Source: Hyparrhenia diplandra
Taxonomy: Eukaryota > Streptophyta > Magnoliopsida > Poales > Poaceae
Direction of reading: 5' to 3'
Assembly (NCBI GenBank): GCA_015847255.1
Contig: JADLZK010006458.1
Location: 148,963-212,962 of the forward strand
DNA length: 64,000 bases
The notes below the pieces were generated by a model. It saw nothing but the letters and a program-made list of their open reading frames with translations, did no database searches and had not been told where the DNA came from. Positions 23,592 to 35,600 of the stretch are shown here, piece by piece. Positions within the stretch are counted from its first letter, which is position 1, and each line of letters starts with the position of its first letter. A program made the position numbers and the translations under genes.

Positions 23592-26016
23592 ATGGCTTCC
23601 CCTGATCCATCGGCGGCAGGTGCAGGTGCCGGCGCCGGGGGCGAGTCGACGAGCCAGGCGGCGACCGTGGAGCCGATCCGGATGCCGACGGTGGAGGAGA
23701 TCAAGGGGCAGGACATCTGGAACAACTGCGCCGTCCGCAGCGTCGTCAGTGGCGTCATGGGTGAGCTCTCTCTCCCTCCCTCTAATTATTTCTCGGACAC
23801 AAAGTATATGGCATTTGTTTGTGATGAGCTGTATTTACTGGGAGCTAAATGTTATTCGTTTGGTGTCTTGGAGATCGGATAGTGATAGAGAAATTGAGAG
23901 GTCTGGTAGGAGGCAGTTGTTCATTGGTTCCATGGTTATTTACTTAGGGTGTGTTTGGTTCGAGAAATGAGGAGGTCCATTATCTTCTCACTCACATTTT
24001 TGTTTTGTCTTTTTGAATGGAATTGGTTCATCCATGGAATTGATTCAACAAAATGGCAAAATCCGAACCAAACATCACCCATTAGCATATAGCATGAGGT
24101 GGTTTAACCAAAAACCCTTAGCTCTTCCTTGTTTGTCCAAAGAGTTTGGAACATATAAAGCTACTTTTGTAAGTGAAAGAGATTTGTGTGCCACATTGTA
24201 TCAATTCAAAGTTGGTTTTATTATAATCATTTTGTTTGTCTCTTCTTGCCTGTTTAGAGATCTTATTGGACAAGATCAATGAAAAGTTCTATTATCCCTT
24301 GAAACGAAATTTAATGTAAAATGTTATAGGGTAATGGAGTGTATTTGTTGTGTACTTGCCTTGTAATTCAGGTATTTTTGTCATGAATTCAATATTTTGT
24401 ATACTTTTGTCATGGTAATTGATGGTCATTGAATATACAGGTGTTGCATGAATTCGTTCAACAAATACTTTTCAAGTAGGTGGTCACTGAAAAGAATTTG
24501 TTCAACAAAATTTAGGTTGCAAAGGATTTGGAGGTGGAAAGGCTGTATTTAACTCTGTGTACCCTATGCTGTTTTTCTCTTTTACCTCCAGTGTTGCTAG
24601 AAGCATGTAGCAATAAATGTAGAGTGTTGTTTTTCTGTACCAGTAAAAGCAAGCTCATGTTTTTACTATTTGATATGATTCATGTCACATTATCATGTTC
24701 ACTCACTACCAGGAATTACGAGGGAATCTAATGCTTAGTTTATTGAAGGAAGATTGATTTCAAATGCTTCATTCTATTTCTATCTACAAAGGCCTGTCAC
24801 ACAAATTTGTCCTGGTGTAACCCTGTAACAGTATGATTTTTTATGATCAACATCTGTTTTCTTAGAGTGTTTTTTAAGACAGAACTAGTGATATTCATAA
24901 TGTGTGCTTTATCTATCATCTACATGACCAAATCTTCAGTAGCTTCTTTATAGTTTGGTGTTTAGTATTGTATACTGAAAATCATGTCTTGTCTTACCTT
25001 ATGCTAAATAGCCCACAACATCAGTTGCTTGACCATGCCACCAATGATACTCAGTCTAGTGCTCTTGTTACAAGTATAGCAGTGTCCATAATTTTTTTTC
25101 TATGGGGAACTTTTATTAACTCTCTATAGTTCCTATTCATTAGGAGGCGGTCTTGGTGTACTTATGGGACTTTTCTTTGGAGCTTTGGACAACCCAATAA
25201 TGGCAGAGGAGATGACAGCAAGGCAGCAAATAGTATACACAGCAAAGCAGATGGGTAGGAGAAGTATAAGTAATGCCAAAACCTTTGCAGTCATGGGTCT
25301 GATTTTCTCAGCAGCTGAATGCACCATTGAGAAGGTAGATAATTGTAACTTTTTTTTTTTTCATTCATAGTAGTTTCGCATGTTCTCTTCCGATTTAAAC
25401 TTTGTGTTTGCATGCTTTGGCAGGTTCGGGCAAAAGCATGACACTACCAATACAGCGGTAGCTGGCTGCGTCACTGGAGGAGCTTTAGCTGTAAAAGGTA
25501 ATTGTTTGTCATGCCACCTATGAATCCCTGAGACAATTTGCCAAGTTCTTTTATTATCAAAATTTCCTTAAGGGAAATGTTAAAATCTCACAGTGCAATC
25601 TTTGGCGCTGTCTTTTGATGGGTTTTGGGGATCAGTATATTTGACCTCTCAAGCAGCTTTATTCCAGCTACTTGTGTTCTGGTCTGCTGCCTATATCTAA
25701 AAGTTTATATAGGTGAAATTAATAGGCTGTTCTGTATTAACTGTAAATCTGCATTTCTGATCATAGTCTGAAGTTGAAATGTGTTTCTGTTCCTTTTGTA
25801 TGTATGACATACACGTTTTCTATCCCTTCCTCCTTAGGTAACTAGCTAAGAATAGGAGAGATTTCCAATACTGCCGTCCTGATGTATCAACATTTGAAAA
25901 TGCACCTAAGGGAATCTTATATTCTTACAGGTGGTCCAAAAGCTACATGCATTGGATGTGCGGGGTTTGCTGCGTTCTCAGTGGCAATTGAGAAGTTCTT
26001 TGATCGGCATACTTGA
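23592..26016 (+). CDS. TIM22: mitochondrial inner-membrane translocase subunit TIM22
   Basis: Four plus-strand exons: 23592-23760, 25144-25334, 25424-25497 and 25931-26016, giving about 172 residues. A Gly/Ala-rich N-terminus leads into EEIKGQDIWNNCAVRSVVSG. The Tim17/22/23-family (PRAT) membrane domain follows (GGGLGVLMGLFFGALDNPI, QQIVYTAKQMGRR, KTFAVMGLIFSAAECTIEK, NTAVAGCVTGGALAVKGGP, GCAGFAAFSVAIEKFFD). TIM22 forms the carrier-translocase channel that inserts metabolite carriers into the inner membrane. The start was chosen as the first ATG of exon 1, in frame with the domain. One extra A in the A4 run at 25432-25435 breaks exon 3 (R-A-K-H-D). Intron 1 contains a Tourist-like MITE. Confidence 0.92.
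23947..24080. mobile_element. Tourist-like MITE in TIM22 intron 1
   Basis: GGGTGTGTTTGGTTCG at the left end is matched in inverted orientation by CGAACCAAACATCACCC at the right end. TTA trinucleotides flank the element, as expected for PIF/Harbinger-type MITEs. Length is about 134 bp, with no coding capacity. Confidence 0.65.
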
Positions 26017-26446
26017 AATGGGTGTTGTCAATTTGAAGCCAGCTGGGTATGAGCAGCGTTGGCGGAAGAACCTGATTGTTTGCTACATCCAGTCTTCTAC
26101 ATTTCATCTCATGAAACATCTTGTAGCCTATTTTTTTACTATTCCCAATACCTTGCCTGGCTTCATAGCTATAACTAGATAACTGGACTACTGGAGCGCC
26201 CAAGAGATCTACCCTGATCAATATCGATGCATGATGACATTGACCGAGTTGTTTACTTGTTCTCAAATGTGTTTTATGTTATTATTCTCGATATCTCCAG
26301 CCAACAGGTGTCTATTGATTGCTGCAATCTATTGGCGTTACTGACTAAGTCTGAAGTCACTGAATGTTTGTTGCTCTTTCCTTCGCTGCTCCATCACTAA
26401 CTGATGCAATCAAGTGATCCACGCAGAACTCTTTTTTAAACCCTTT

Positions 26447-26560
26447 CTGCATTTTATCCTTCAATGCATTGTTGCATAATATTATTTATTTTTTAGAAAA
26501 GAAAATATATTAATATCTGCATTTTATCTGTCAATGCATTATTGCATAATATTGTGATGA
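26447..26560. repeat. imperfect tandem duplication downstream of TIM22
   Basis: Sequence beginning CTGCATTTTATCCTTCAATG near 26448 is repeated about 69 bases later with a few substitutions. It lies downstream of the TIM22 stop, probably in or near the 3' UTR. Confidence 0.6.
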
Positions 26561-26974
26561 CATTTTGTCAGGATAAATGTATATTGACAACTAAATCTGT
26601 GATTTTGTTTTACATAGCATGTACAGTTTGTTGCCATTGCCGCATAAAAGAGACAGCAACATTAATTCACAAGCTTTGACTGAAAAGTGTAAAACAAGCA
26701 TCACTTCTGTCCAATGACAATAAGTGTACAATAAAACATTCTCCATGTTAACAGGCTTAAGTAGGGGTGATAGCTCAATCGAACAGGGAAGTGAGGGAGA
26801 AAGTTGTTGTTTTGTGGAACAATGGCCTCGTAATCTAAAATTTTTTAGGACTAAGAGACCTGTACCGTTTTATTAAGTTTTACCAGCTCACAACATTTTG
26901 CTCTATGTAAAAATTAGGGGGGCCCTAAAAATTATTAAGATATTATGAGTTCCTATGAGACAGTTAGAAGAAAA

Positions 26975-27230
26975 GACATTATATTTGTTTTTTTTTTTTC
27001 TTTTTTTTTCTTTGGCAAATCATATAGAAGCATAATGTAGACACATATCACAGATGCTCATATACTATGCACACATGGTCATCATTTTCTACGAGCACCT
27101 TCAAAAGACTTGAAATTTCAGAAATTACGAGGTAACAGTACATCACCTACTACTGTTAAATCCTAGAATAAATTCAGCCCGTGTAGAGAATATAGGACCA
27201 GATAGGTAGATTCTACCCAAGAAACCCAAT
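26975..27230 (-). mobile_element. diverged SINE (same general type as 40940-41229)
   Basis: A T-rich tract at 26987-27011 is followed by words shared in order with the clearer SINE at 40.9-41.2 kb (GAGCACCTTCAA, GAAATT, CACCTACTAC, TAAATCC, AATAAA). This suggests a minus-strand copy with a degraded tRNA-like head. No target duplication was recognised. Confidence 0.4.
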
Positions 27231-27473
27231 CTGCTAAGCCTCCTTACATGATTGATGCTTACTAAGATAAATGTCTACACTAAGACTAAGATAACTCCAG
27301 ACTACAAGACACTCTTGCATGCATCCACAGTTCCTATGGTGTCCCCAACACTGGTGAAATCACTAGCTGAGGTGAGTTTTTATTGGTGACAGAAGAGAGG
27401 GAATAACGTGCTAGCGACTTTTTAGCTAGGGAGAGAATAACATGCTAGCGCTATCCGCCTTTGGAACATGGAG

Positions 27474-28478
27474 CTAATCTTCGATAATGGCAATGAGCAA
27501 GGAAGCTTCATCGGCATCTGGCGCCTGATCATCTGCAGTAAGCAGAGGAGAGATTGTCAGTTCAAACTTCAATACAACATGATGTCACAAGTGTCTATAT
27601 GTTTCTCAGAAAGTGTAGCTTCGGTAGTAATTCCAATCCTTTACCTGAGGGCAGGTTGGAAATGATCTGCTCAACTATTGTACCACCATTCACATCACGC
27701 CCCTTCTCCTCGCCCTTGCTATCAGTATCATGACCAGATTCGACGATGCTCGTCTTGGCACCATCCTCAGCACTGTGCTTCCGTTGCCATTGGCGCCTGA
27801 CACGGCCGCGCCGATCTTGGAGGCCACAGCGCTAAGAATCCCACCACCATTGCCTTCCTCTCCCTTCTTCTCTTCACCATAATCACCACCATTGCTCGTC
27901 TTGGCGTCGTCCCCGCTGCCGCCATGGCCGTGATCACCATTCGCACCAGACATGGCCATGCCGATCTTGGTGGCCATGGCGCTCAGAATCCCGGCTTGCT
28001 CACCTGCCTTCACCTCCTCTGTTTCCATTGCTCCTACACGAATCAATCAATCAGTCAGTCAATTGTAAAGATCGCAAACATTTCCTGGTCCAACTAGCCG
28101 CGGAGAACAGGAGAACAGGGTCCTTATTACCTGATGACGTGTGCGGTGGCGCAGGGGCGAGCTGTCACCGGACATCGCCGCGCCGATCTTGGACGCCATG
28201 GCGCTCAGGAACCCACCCTCCTCACCTGGCTCGCCGTTACCTTCCCTCTTCCCCTCCACGCCATCGGGCGCCGTGGTGACCTCGCCGCCGCTCCCATTGG
28301 TCCCGGACATTGTCGCGCCGATCTTGGACGCCATGGCGCTCAGGAATCCACCCTCCTCACCTGGCTTGCCGCCGCCGCCGCCAACACCACCGGCCTCCAC
28401 CACTTCTTGACGCGCTTTCTTGTGCGGCGTCATCTCGCTCTGCTCCCTCCTCTCCTCCACGCCCACCGAATCCTCCAT
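27474..28478 (-). CDS. unrecognised plant protein with four GxLSAMASKIG-type repeats
   Basis: Three minus-strand exons: 28131-28478, 27645-28033 and 27474-27532. The protein begins MEDSVGVEERREQSEM with a basic HKKARQ stretch. It then carries four copies of a 15-residue motif: GFLSAMASKIGATMSG, GFLSAMASKIGAAMSG, GILSAMATKIGMAMSG and GILSAVASKIGAAVSG. The linkers are Gly/Glu/Asp-rich and look disordered. The C-terminus is distinct: GGTIVEQIISNLPS, then DDQAPDADEASLLIAIIED. Predicted length is about 265 residues. I do not recognise a named domain. The repeats would form short amphipathic helices, suggesting membrane or protein contact (inference). Two missing bases are needed to keep frame: one C in the run near 28153-28156 just before the exon 1 donor, and one base near 27770-27785. 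TATAAAAAT at 28601-28609 is a likely TATA box. Confidence 0.75.
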
Positions 28479-28600
28479 CTTCTGCAAACGAAACCGCTAA
28501 GCTCTCGACCAGCACAGTATGGTGTGGACTCTAGTTAGTGCAGGCACATTCGAAAACGAAACCAGATCAAGCTGGAGGATGAGCCGTGCCGCAGGCGGCT

Positions 28601-28609
28601 ATTTTTATA
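28601..28609 (-). promoter_or_regulatory. TATA box of the repeat-protein gene
   Basis: TATAAAAAT on the minus strand, about 125 bases upstream of the ATG at 28478. No other gene on that strand is near. Confidence 0.55.
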
Positions 28610-28876
28610 GCCACTCGACGCGGGTGCTACACGCGTCCGGCGAGGACGGCTGCCCTTCTCGGAGCGCGTAGCCTGGCGCCCGCTGATTGGCTCCTCCTCA
28701 GGCGTTTTCAATTTGTTTTGTGCTTTGGGCTCTGGTGTTCACTCCTCTTTCTGCGGGGAGGCGGTGAGATGTCGGGTGGACGGTGGATCGGGAAACGCAG
28801 GGCCGGTCGGTGCTCGGCATGGAGGTGCTGTACGAGTTGCAGATATGAATAATTGTAACATGGAACCTATGACAAC

Positions 28877-28949
28877 ATCAAAGTGGCGCAGCGGGAAGCG
28901 TGGTGGGCCCATAACCCACAGGTCCCAGGATCGAAACCTGGCTTTGATA
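28877..28949 (+). tRNA. trnfM-like (tRNA-iMet): initiator tRNA-Met (CAT)
   Basis: The sequence has the plant cytosolic initiator signature. The acceptor stem ATCAAAG pairs with CTTTGAT. The D arm starts GTGGCGCAGCGG. The anticodon arm has GGGCCCATAACCC with anticodon CAT and the initiator-specific three G-C pairs. The T arm is CCAGGATCGAAACCTGG, with A in the loop where elongators have T. There is no intron and no encoded CCA. One extra G in the D loop (GCGGGAAGC) makes it 73 rather than 72 bases. T-runs at 28952-28956 and 28960-28971 serve as the Pol III terminator. Confidence 0.88.
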
Positions 28950-28970
28950 TATTTTTATGTTTTTTTTTTT

Positions 28971-29026
28971 TGATCGGATTTAGATTTTCAATTTTTTTTT
29001 TTTTTTTTTGATCGGATTTAGATTTT
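28971..29026. repeat. 18-bp direct repeat flanking a poly(T) tract
   Basis: TGATCGGATTTAGATTTT at 28971-28988 recurs at 29009-29026. CAA and a run of 18 T lie between. A further T-run precedes the first copy, so a slippage-type duplication of unit plus T-run is as likely as retroposition. Confidence 0.6.
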
Positions 29027-29806
29027 TCAGGCTTTGCAACCGTGTCGCCCTACCAATGTTTTTTTGCCCAGATCCTCTTTTTCATTTTGCAACCGGGTGT
29101 TTGCCATTCACATGCCAGAGCACACCTTTGGACGAATCGACCCTCTCTACATTTCTCCATCTCATACAAAACTGAAGCTGAACAGGATCACATCTTTCGC
29201 AAGCTGGTCATGAGGCGTAGTACGACGTCCAGCACAGAAGAGATGCGCGCAGCGCTGAGGACCTGAGATCTGCTCGAGGGGGCCAAGGGGCCAATGCAAA
29301 ACCGATTTGGCGGCGCTGATGTCGTGAAAATCATCATGTCCAACTCGTGAAAATTTTAAACCTCGCCATCAGCCCCCAACGAGAAGATTATTACCCGCAC
29401 CAACCCGCAGCTAAACGCGGCTGTTGATTTGCCGGAGGGAAGCAGTTGCACACGCGCCCTATTATACTGCCGCCACCGCCATAAACAAACAGGGGAAACC
29501 AGCGTTTCTTCCCTAATCTAACCATTTCCTGCGTGATTCGACACTAACCATGCCGTGGCTAGTTAAATCTTAAATGAGGGAGGGGTCGTCACGCCTTTGT
29601 CGCGTGCCTCCCCACCTCCCCCAACATGTTGTTACCGTGGCTGCGGCAGCCGGCCTCCTCCTTCTCTGCATCCATATGTACTAGCTGCAGTATCACCTTT
29701 CTGTAGAGGTGATCTCATCTCTCATCTCTGGCCAGTGGCCGGCCGGATCGTCGTCAGAGCTGTCAGTGCGCGGCGGTTGGTCGTCGTCGTCGTACGTTGA
29801 GGGCTG

Positions 29807-31770
29807 ATGGGGAGGCCGCCGTGCTGCGACAAGGCGAACGTGAAGAAGGGGCCGTGGACGCCGGAGGAGGACGCCAAGCTGCTGGCCTACACTTCCACCC
29901 ATGGCACCGGCAGCTGGACCAACGTGCCCCAGAGAGCAGGTGATCGTGCCGTGCACCAAAGCCAGAACGTGCGTGTCATTTTGTTTTCTTTGCGGCTGAT
30001 GATGATGACAACGATGGTGCGGCATGATGCAGGGCTCAAGAGGTGCGGCAAGAGCTGCAGGCTGAGGTACACCAACTACCTGCGCCCCAACCTGAAGCAC
30101 GAGAACTTCACCCAGGAGGAGGAAGACCTCATCGTCACCCTCCACGCCATGCTTGGAAGCAGGTACACAGTACTGTAGTATACTCAAGATAAAGCCGATT
30201 TGTTATCTATATCTCTCGATCCGGTTTTTGAAACTAAATATCACATTAGAGAGTGTTGCTGCACTGAAGAAGATCTGAATTATGAAAGACACGTCCGATA
30301 GTTCTTATAATGATTTTTTAAAAAAAAAAAATTTAGGACATTGTTCTGCAGCAAAAATAGTAAAACATATGTTTCACATGAAAATTTGCTAGTAATTGGG
30401 TGTTTGGAAAGTCGGAGTTTGATTCTTGAATTACTAGTAATTCTGAATTATTAGTACGTGTTTCACATATCTCTGCAGCAAAATTGCATTCAGGATCTGA
30501 TTCTGAATCTTAAGGAACTGTTCTCTTAAATTTAAAATCAGTCGTAGCAATGCAATGATTTTCTAGAGCAATTGACCTCTTCATTCCAAACAGGTCCTAG
30601 AAATGGGTAGCTCTAGCTCATTAGTTCTCGCATCAGCGCCGTTGCTGATGGATCGAACCCTTGATGCGAATGAAAACGACATGACACCGTCGGGGAGACC
30701 GTTGGAGTTCTGAGCCATAACGAACTGCATGTACGAACAGTGACACACACAATGCGTGCGCGCATGCAAAGTTGATTGGAATCGATGCCTCCAGATCACT
30801 CGTAGTAGCCATAGGAGCATTACACTACACTCATATAGTTGCTAGTAGGGTACTCTCGAGATGCATATTGATTTATCGCTAGTTGTTAGTACTCCGCACT
30901 GCAATGGAAATTGTAGTGCGATCGAGCCATACATGTATTGTCTGCATCGTAGATGTCTGGCACGTCGTCGATCGTGGATCGCTCGCTGATCTGGGCGACG
31001 AACTGCATGCGTTTTGCAGGTGGTCTCTGATCGCGAACCAGCTGCCGGGGCGCACGGACAACGACGTGAAGAACTACTGGAACACGAAGCTGAGCAAGAA
31101 GCTGAGGCAGCGCGGGATCGACCCCATCACCCACCGCCCCATCGCCGACCTCATGCACAGCATCGGCGCGCTCGCCATCCGCCCGCCGCAGCCGGCGTCC
31201 TCCTCTCCCAACGGCGGCTACATTCCCGCGCCGGCGCTCCCGCTCGTCCACGACGTCGCGTACCACGCCGCCGGCATGCTGCCACCGACGCCGGCGCATC
31301 AGCAGCAGCAGGTCGTCATCGCGCGTGTGAAAGCGGACGCGCCCGCGTCGCCGACGACGAAGCACGGCCAGGGCGGCCACGAGCTCAAGTGGAGCGACTT
31401 CCTCGCCGACGACGCCGCTGCCGCCGCGGCCGTGGCCGAGACGCAGCAGCAGCAGCAGCAGCAGCAGGTCGTTCTTGGGCAGTACCACCACGAGGCCGCC
31501 GCCGGCGCAGGCAGCGGCGTCGCCATGCACGGCGCTGGGAGCAGCAGCGCTGCTGCAGTCGGCGGTGACGACGGTGGCATTATCGGTGTCGGTGGCGGAG
31601 GCGGCGACGACGGCGCGGCGGCATTCATTGACGCCATCCTGGACTGCGACAAGGAGACGGGGGTGGACCAGCTCATCGCCGAGCTGCTGGCTGATCCGGC
31701 CTACTACGCAGGCTCCTCGTCCTCGTCGTCGGAGATGGGCTGGGGCATGGGCATGCTCAACGCTGATTAA
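29807..31770 (+). CDS. TDF1 (MYB35-like): R2R3-MYB transcription factor, TDF1/MYB35-like
   Basis: Three plus-strand exons: 29807-29939, 30033-30162 and 31020-31770, 337 residues with no frame break. R2 starts after MGRPPCCDKANVKKG (PWTPEEDAKLLAY, then GLKRCGKSCRLRYTNYLRP). R3 is NFTQEEEDLIVTLHAMLGSR, then WSLIANQLPGRTDNDVKNYW. The intron positions in the MYB domain are those of the family. The extension LRQRGIDPITHRPIADLM and the N-terminus place it near MYB35/TDF1, a regulator of tapetum development and pollen formation in Arabidopsis and rice; function here is inferred. The C-terminal half is Ala/Gly/Gln-rich (an eight-Gln run near 31443-31467) and ends with an acidic segment and EMGWGMGMLNAD. 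In R2 the third spaced Trp is Tyr (RLRYTNYL). Intron 2 is 857 bases. The clade assignment is from memory and is less certain than the MYB call. Confidence 0.86.
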
Positions 31771-32283
31771 TTAGCTATGGGTTATACAAAACTAAGACTG
31801 CTTTATATGCTGCTTTGATTCAGTTACTTTGAACTTCGTTATCAGGTAGTCGTCAGCTGGTCAAACCTGCCGCGCTGATCTGGGTGTTTTTCGGATTATT
31901 ACTTGTACGGATAATTAACGTCATTTGTGTGTGCGTGTTTTTTTTTTCCCTTTTCCTAGAGGAAACTGTGTGTTGTGTGCTGCATTACAACTTCTGATGA
32001 AGCTGCCGCTGGTAACTTGGCACGTCTCCTGGCAGCTGAAAAATCACGGAGCCCTGTAACTATCGCTCACTCAAGGTTGCGTTGCATCGGCAGCCACCAC
32101 ACACAAGGACACCGCGAAATTCCAGGCCCCGGCCGGCGCGTCCCAATCACCAGTTCCGTTTCCGTCACGACTGAACAGAACGGATCGATGCTTTGCCAGT
32201 GACCACTCACCACCGATCAATCAAGTGTAGGATAGGAAAAAGAAAGCAACAGGAACTCGTTGGCACGCAAACACACGGCACTC

Positions 32284-32558
32284 ATGGCTGGTCCCCGACG
32301 CGTCCACCTCCTGCCGCCGCTCGTGCTCCTCGTCGCGGCCGTCACCGCGCTATTGTTGCCGCAGCGCGTGTCCGCTGCCGCAGAGGAGGGGAAGGTCTCC
32401 TGGGCTCTACTACGAGTCGCTATGCCCGTACTGCTCGCGGTTCATCGTGAACCACCTCGCGGGGATCTTCGAGGACGGGCTCATCGACGCCGTCCACTTT
32501 CGTCTCGTCCCCCTACGGCAACGCCCACGTCGGGTCCAACAGCGAGATCTCCTGTCAG
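32284..32558 (+). pseudogene. GILT-type thiol reductase, first exon only (copy A)
   Basis: The ATG at 32284 begins a signal peptide (MAGPRRVHLLPPLVLLVAAV). The thioredoxin-like start of GILT proteins follows: LYYESLCPYCSRFIVNHLAG, GIFEDGLIDAVHFRLVPYGN, SNSEISCQ, then a donor (gtactta) at 32559. The CPYC active site is intact. The frame is broken near 32398-32405 and by an extra C near 32511-32516. Exons encoding the downstream GILT signature and the second half are not found in the next 9 kb. That space is filled with transposons, so this is a truncated 5' fragment. GILT enzymes reduce protein disulfides in lysosome/vacuole or the secretory route. Confidence 0.72.
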
Positions 32559-32689
32559 GTACTTACTACTACCGAATTTATCATGATAGCGATTCTCCAA
32601 TCATCTCAAAACTGTTAATCAATGAATCGCTCAATTAGTGCTCTCTAGCCCTTTCTTCGTGTCGGTGTTTTTATCTGTAGAACTAACCA

Positions 32690-35600
32690 ACTAGTAAATT
32701 AGTGTTGTGCGTCCCTGTCGTGGATGGTCATGCAACAAGAATACAAGGGATTTAGTTCGAGCAAAGAGAAAGCTCTTCGTCCAGTGGGAGAGGAGACTTG
32801 TATTATCCTGCACCAAAGTGCTCGTAGTAGGGGTTTACAAGTGGGCAAGGGAGGGATCGTGTCTCGTGTCTCGTGAGATGGTGTGATGATTGAGGCAAGT
32901 GCCAATATCTTATGGAGTACGGCTGAATGCTTTCGTAATCGCCTATTGCTATCGGGCTCCCCCTTTTATAGGCGTCAAGGGGGCCATCGGTTTACAATAC
33001 TGTGAACATCGTTGAAGCATGTAAGGGAGATTGTGCGGTGCTCGGGAGGAGGATTTGTGAGAGGTTCATGCTCACCTCGGGGATCGCAAGAGCAACACTA
33101 CAAGAGCATGTAATTGAGTTACCACCCTTGTGAGTGGTGTCTTGGGAGAGCCTTGAGGGGGCCAACTGGCGCCTAGTCCAAGAACCATCAAGGTGTTGGT
33201 CGACACGACAAGGAGTAGAGGGAAGTTGGCAAGCTTCCCGAGACCTCGATAAAAAATCACGGATGTCATATTGTGTCCGCACTTCGCGGTGGTTTGCATT
33301 CTCTTAATCACAAGCTTTGTTCTTACTATCCTATATATATATTGTGCTTGTGATTGTGGAGTAGCTCTTGCAATTAGTAGCTTGTGTAGCTCTCTAGTTG
33401 TCTTCTTGCTTGCGTAGCTTGAATTAGTGTTGTTGTAACTATCTAGCTTGTGTAGCTTGTTTAGTTACTTTGCTTAGTTTGTGTAGCTAAATAATTTGAG
33501 CCTTTAGGTTAGGCGTGTGTCGCCTTGTCCATTGTGCATCTAGTGAGCTTAGGTTGGCTTTGTGCTTTTGCTCGTTAGAATTGTGTAGGAGCTCCCTATT
33601 GTTTGAAGTACTAGTACTTAGGTTTGTATGACCTTGCAATAGAATTGGTTAGGAGCTCAAGCTAGGCTTGTCACCTCATTTGCTTTGTGTAGGATCTTTT
33701 GTGAGGTGATTTAGAGTCTTAGTTAGAGGAGTAAAGTCTTGGTTAAGAAAATAGTTTTAATTTCGCATTGTATTCGGTTAAGGGGCGCAATTAGTTTTAA
33801 AAGGACTATTCAAACCCCCTCCTTTAGTCCCCATCTCGACCCTTCACCATAGTGGCCATTCCTTTTTAATGTTCATTGGTTTCGCTTTGCAAGGGGCGTG
33901 AGCTGGCATTCGCCGGGTGTAGCCCCCAAGGCCTTGGAGGTGTGGTGGTACTCCTTTGATGGCTTTACATGACTTTACCTGGCCTATCGAACCCCGTCTG
34001 AGGTCTTTGGAATGCCAATGGGCATTTGCGAGGTCAGCCCTCAAGCCTCTCTGCTCGAGTAGGGGCCGATCGAGGGGACAACCCCGTCTTTTGATTTGAC
34101 CTCGGACTACCTCTCCGCGAGGAGGAGGGGGCGAACATGTCAAGCTACCCTCCTTGGGCGAGTCTGACGTGCCTTGGTGCGCTGTTATCGAGTGAATTCG
34201 AGTGGAGGTCCATGCCTTGTTCGATAAGGGTCGGCTCGTGGTCCGGAGACGCGCTCCAAAGATACCGCATAGGCTTGCCTTGGTGGGTCTAGAATCCGCT
34301 CGATAGGACCCAAGGGCTCGACGCGCCCCTCGATGGGATCCTCACGAGGCTACCTAGCCGGTCTCGAATGTGTCCTATGGTATCCTGAGTTTTGGGTAGC
34401 TCTAGACCATGTAACGGGCATACCTTTTAGAAACGCTTTTGACTCGGTGTCCCGAGGCGGTTGTCAAAACCCCGAGGGGCCAACCTTGAACCTACGGGAC
34501 CGTGGAGGGCTCGGAGCCCCGTGGCTCGCCGAGGGGTCCTCGGTGGATATTTACCTTTTTACCGTGGGGAAGGAAACTCTAGGAAATATCTCTTTTACCG
34601 CTTGGTAAGAGGTGGAAAAAGATACGGGCATGCCTTTTTAGGCAATCATTGTGGGAAGGCGGGCGGCTCCCGCAACCCTCCGCCTTGACAAGACAAGGAA
34701 CTGAGGGTGGAGATTTCTTACCGCTTGCCTCCGTCCTCCCTGCCTATATATTGGGGCGCTGCCGCCTAGGTTACATTCTCTTGCCTCTTGCCTTCCCAAC
34801 TCTTGCCTTCTTCGCTCCTCATCCTCACCGGCGAGGGGAGAGAGAGACTTCCTCGATCCTTTCCACCATCTTTGTGGATCCATGGTAGGTGATCTCATCG
34901 TCCTCAAGGCCAATCCATGGCCACGCGCTCATCGTGACGGTGGAGATCTTTGCAAGAGCTCGTTGAACGGGGGTCTACTCGGGGCCCTCACCGATGCCAA
35001 CGCCCGAAAGTGCATCACGCTAGTGGATGACCATGACGACCCTCGCCGCCCGAGGGCTACATCGTGAGCTTCTTGACGTTCTATGAGTAGGGCTTTGGAA
35101 TGACGACAAGCCGCTTCATGCACGCGCCGCACACTACTACGGGGTGGAGGCTCAAAACTCCGCCCCAACTCCATCGCGCATGTGGCGATTTTTGTGGCTG
35201 TCCTGCGTGAGGGGTACCTAGGGATTGTCCCTCATGGGGACCTCCGGCTTTACCTATAGGTGGAGAGAAAGGGGTGCGCAAAAGCGTAACGATGCGTTCT
35301 CCAGGAATGCAAGCCCAAGCTAAAGTTGAAAACGCTCGTGATAGAGCTCACCAATCTATCCTAGTTATTGGAGTGAAATTCAATCCCACTGAGTAGTGTT
35401 GTGGTAGTGTTGTAGTGAAGTCCAAGCTTACTCGGCAATCTAGAGAGAAAACACCGGTAATAACTTCATCCGAGTTTGTTCAAGGTCGAATGATCTGGTG
35501 GTCACCTTTTATGATGAAGAAGAAGGCTACCGTGGAGGACACATGGTGCATTTTGTTTATTGTCTCTTGATGTCCACATTAGTTGTGAGGTAATTGACTT

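Noticed and set aside
30390..30600. Possible MITE in MYB intron 2
   Set aside because: GGGTGTTTGGAAAG and CATTCCAAACAGG look like inverted ends, but the match is short and no target duplication could be fixed.
30886..31530. 214-codon frame antisense to the MYB gene
   Set aside because: It is the complement of the GC-rich third MYB exon. The MYB frame is supported by conserved domain and splice sites.
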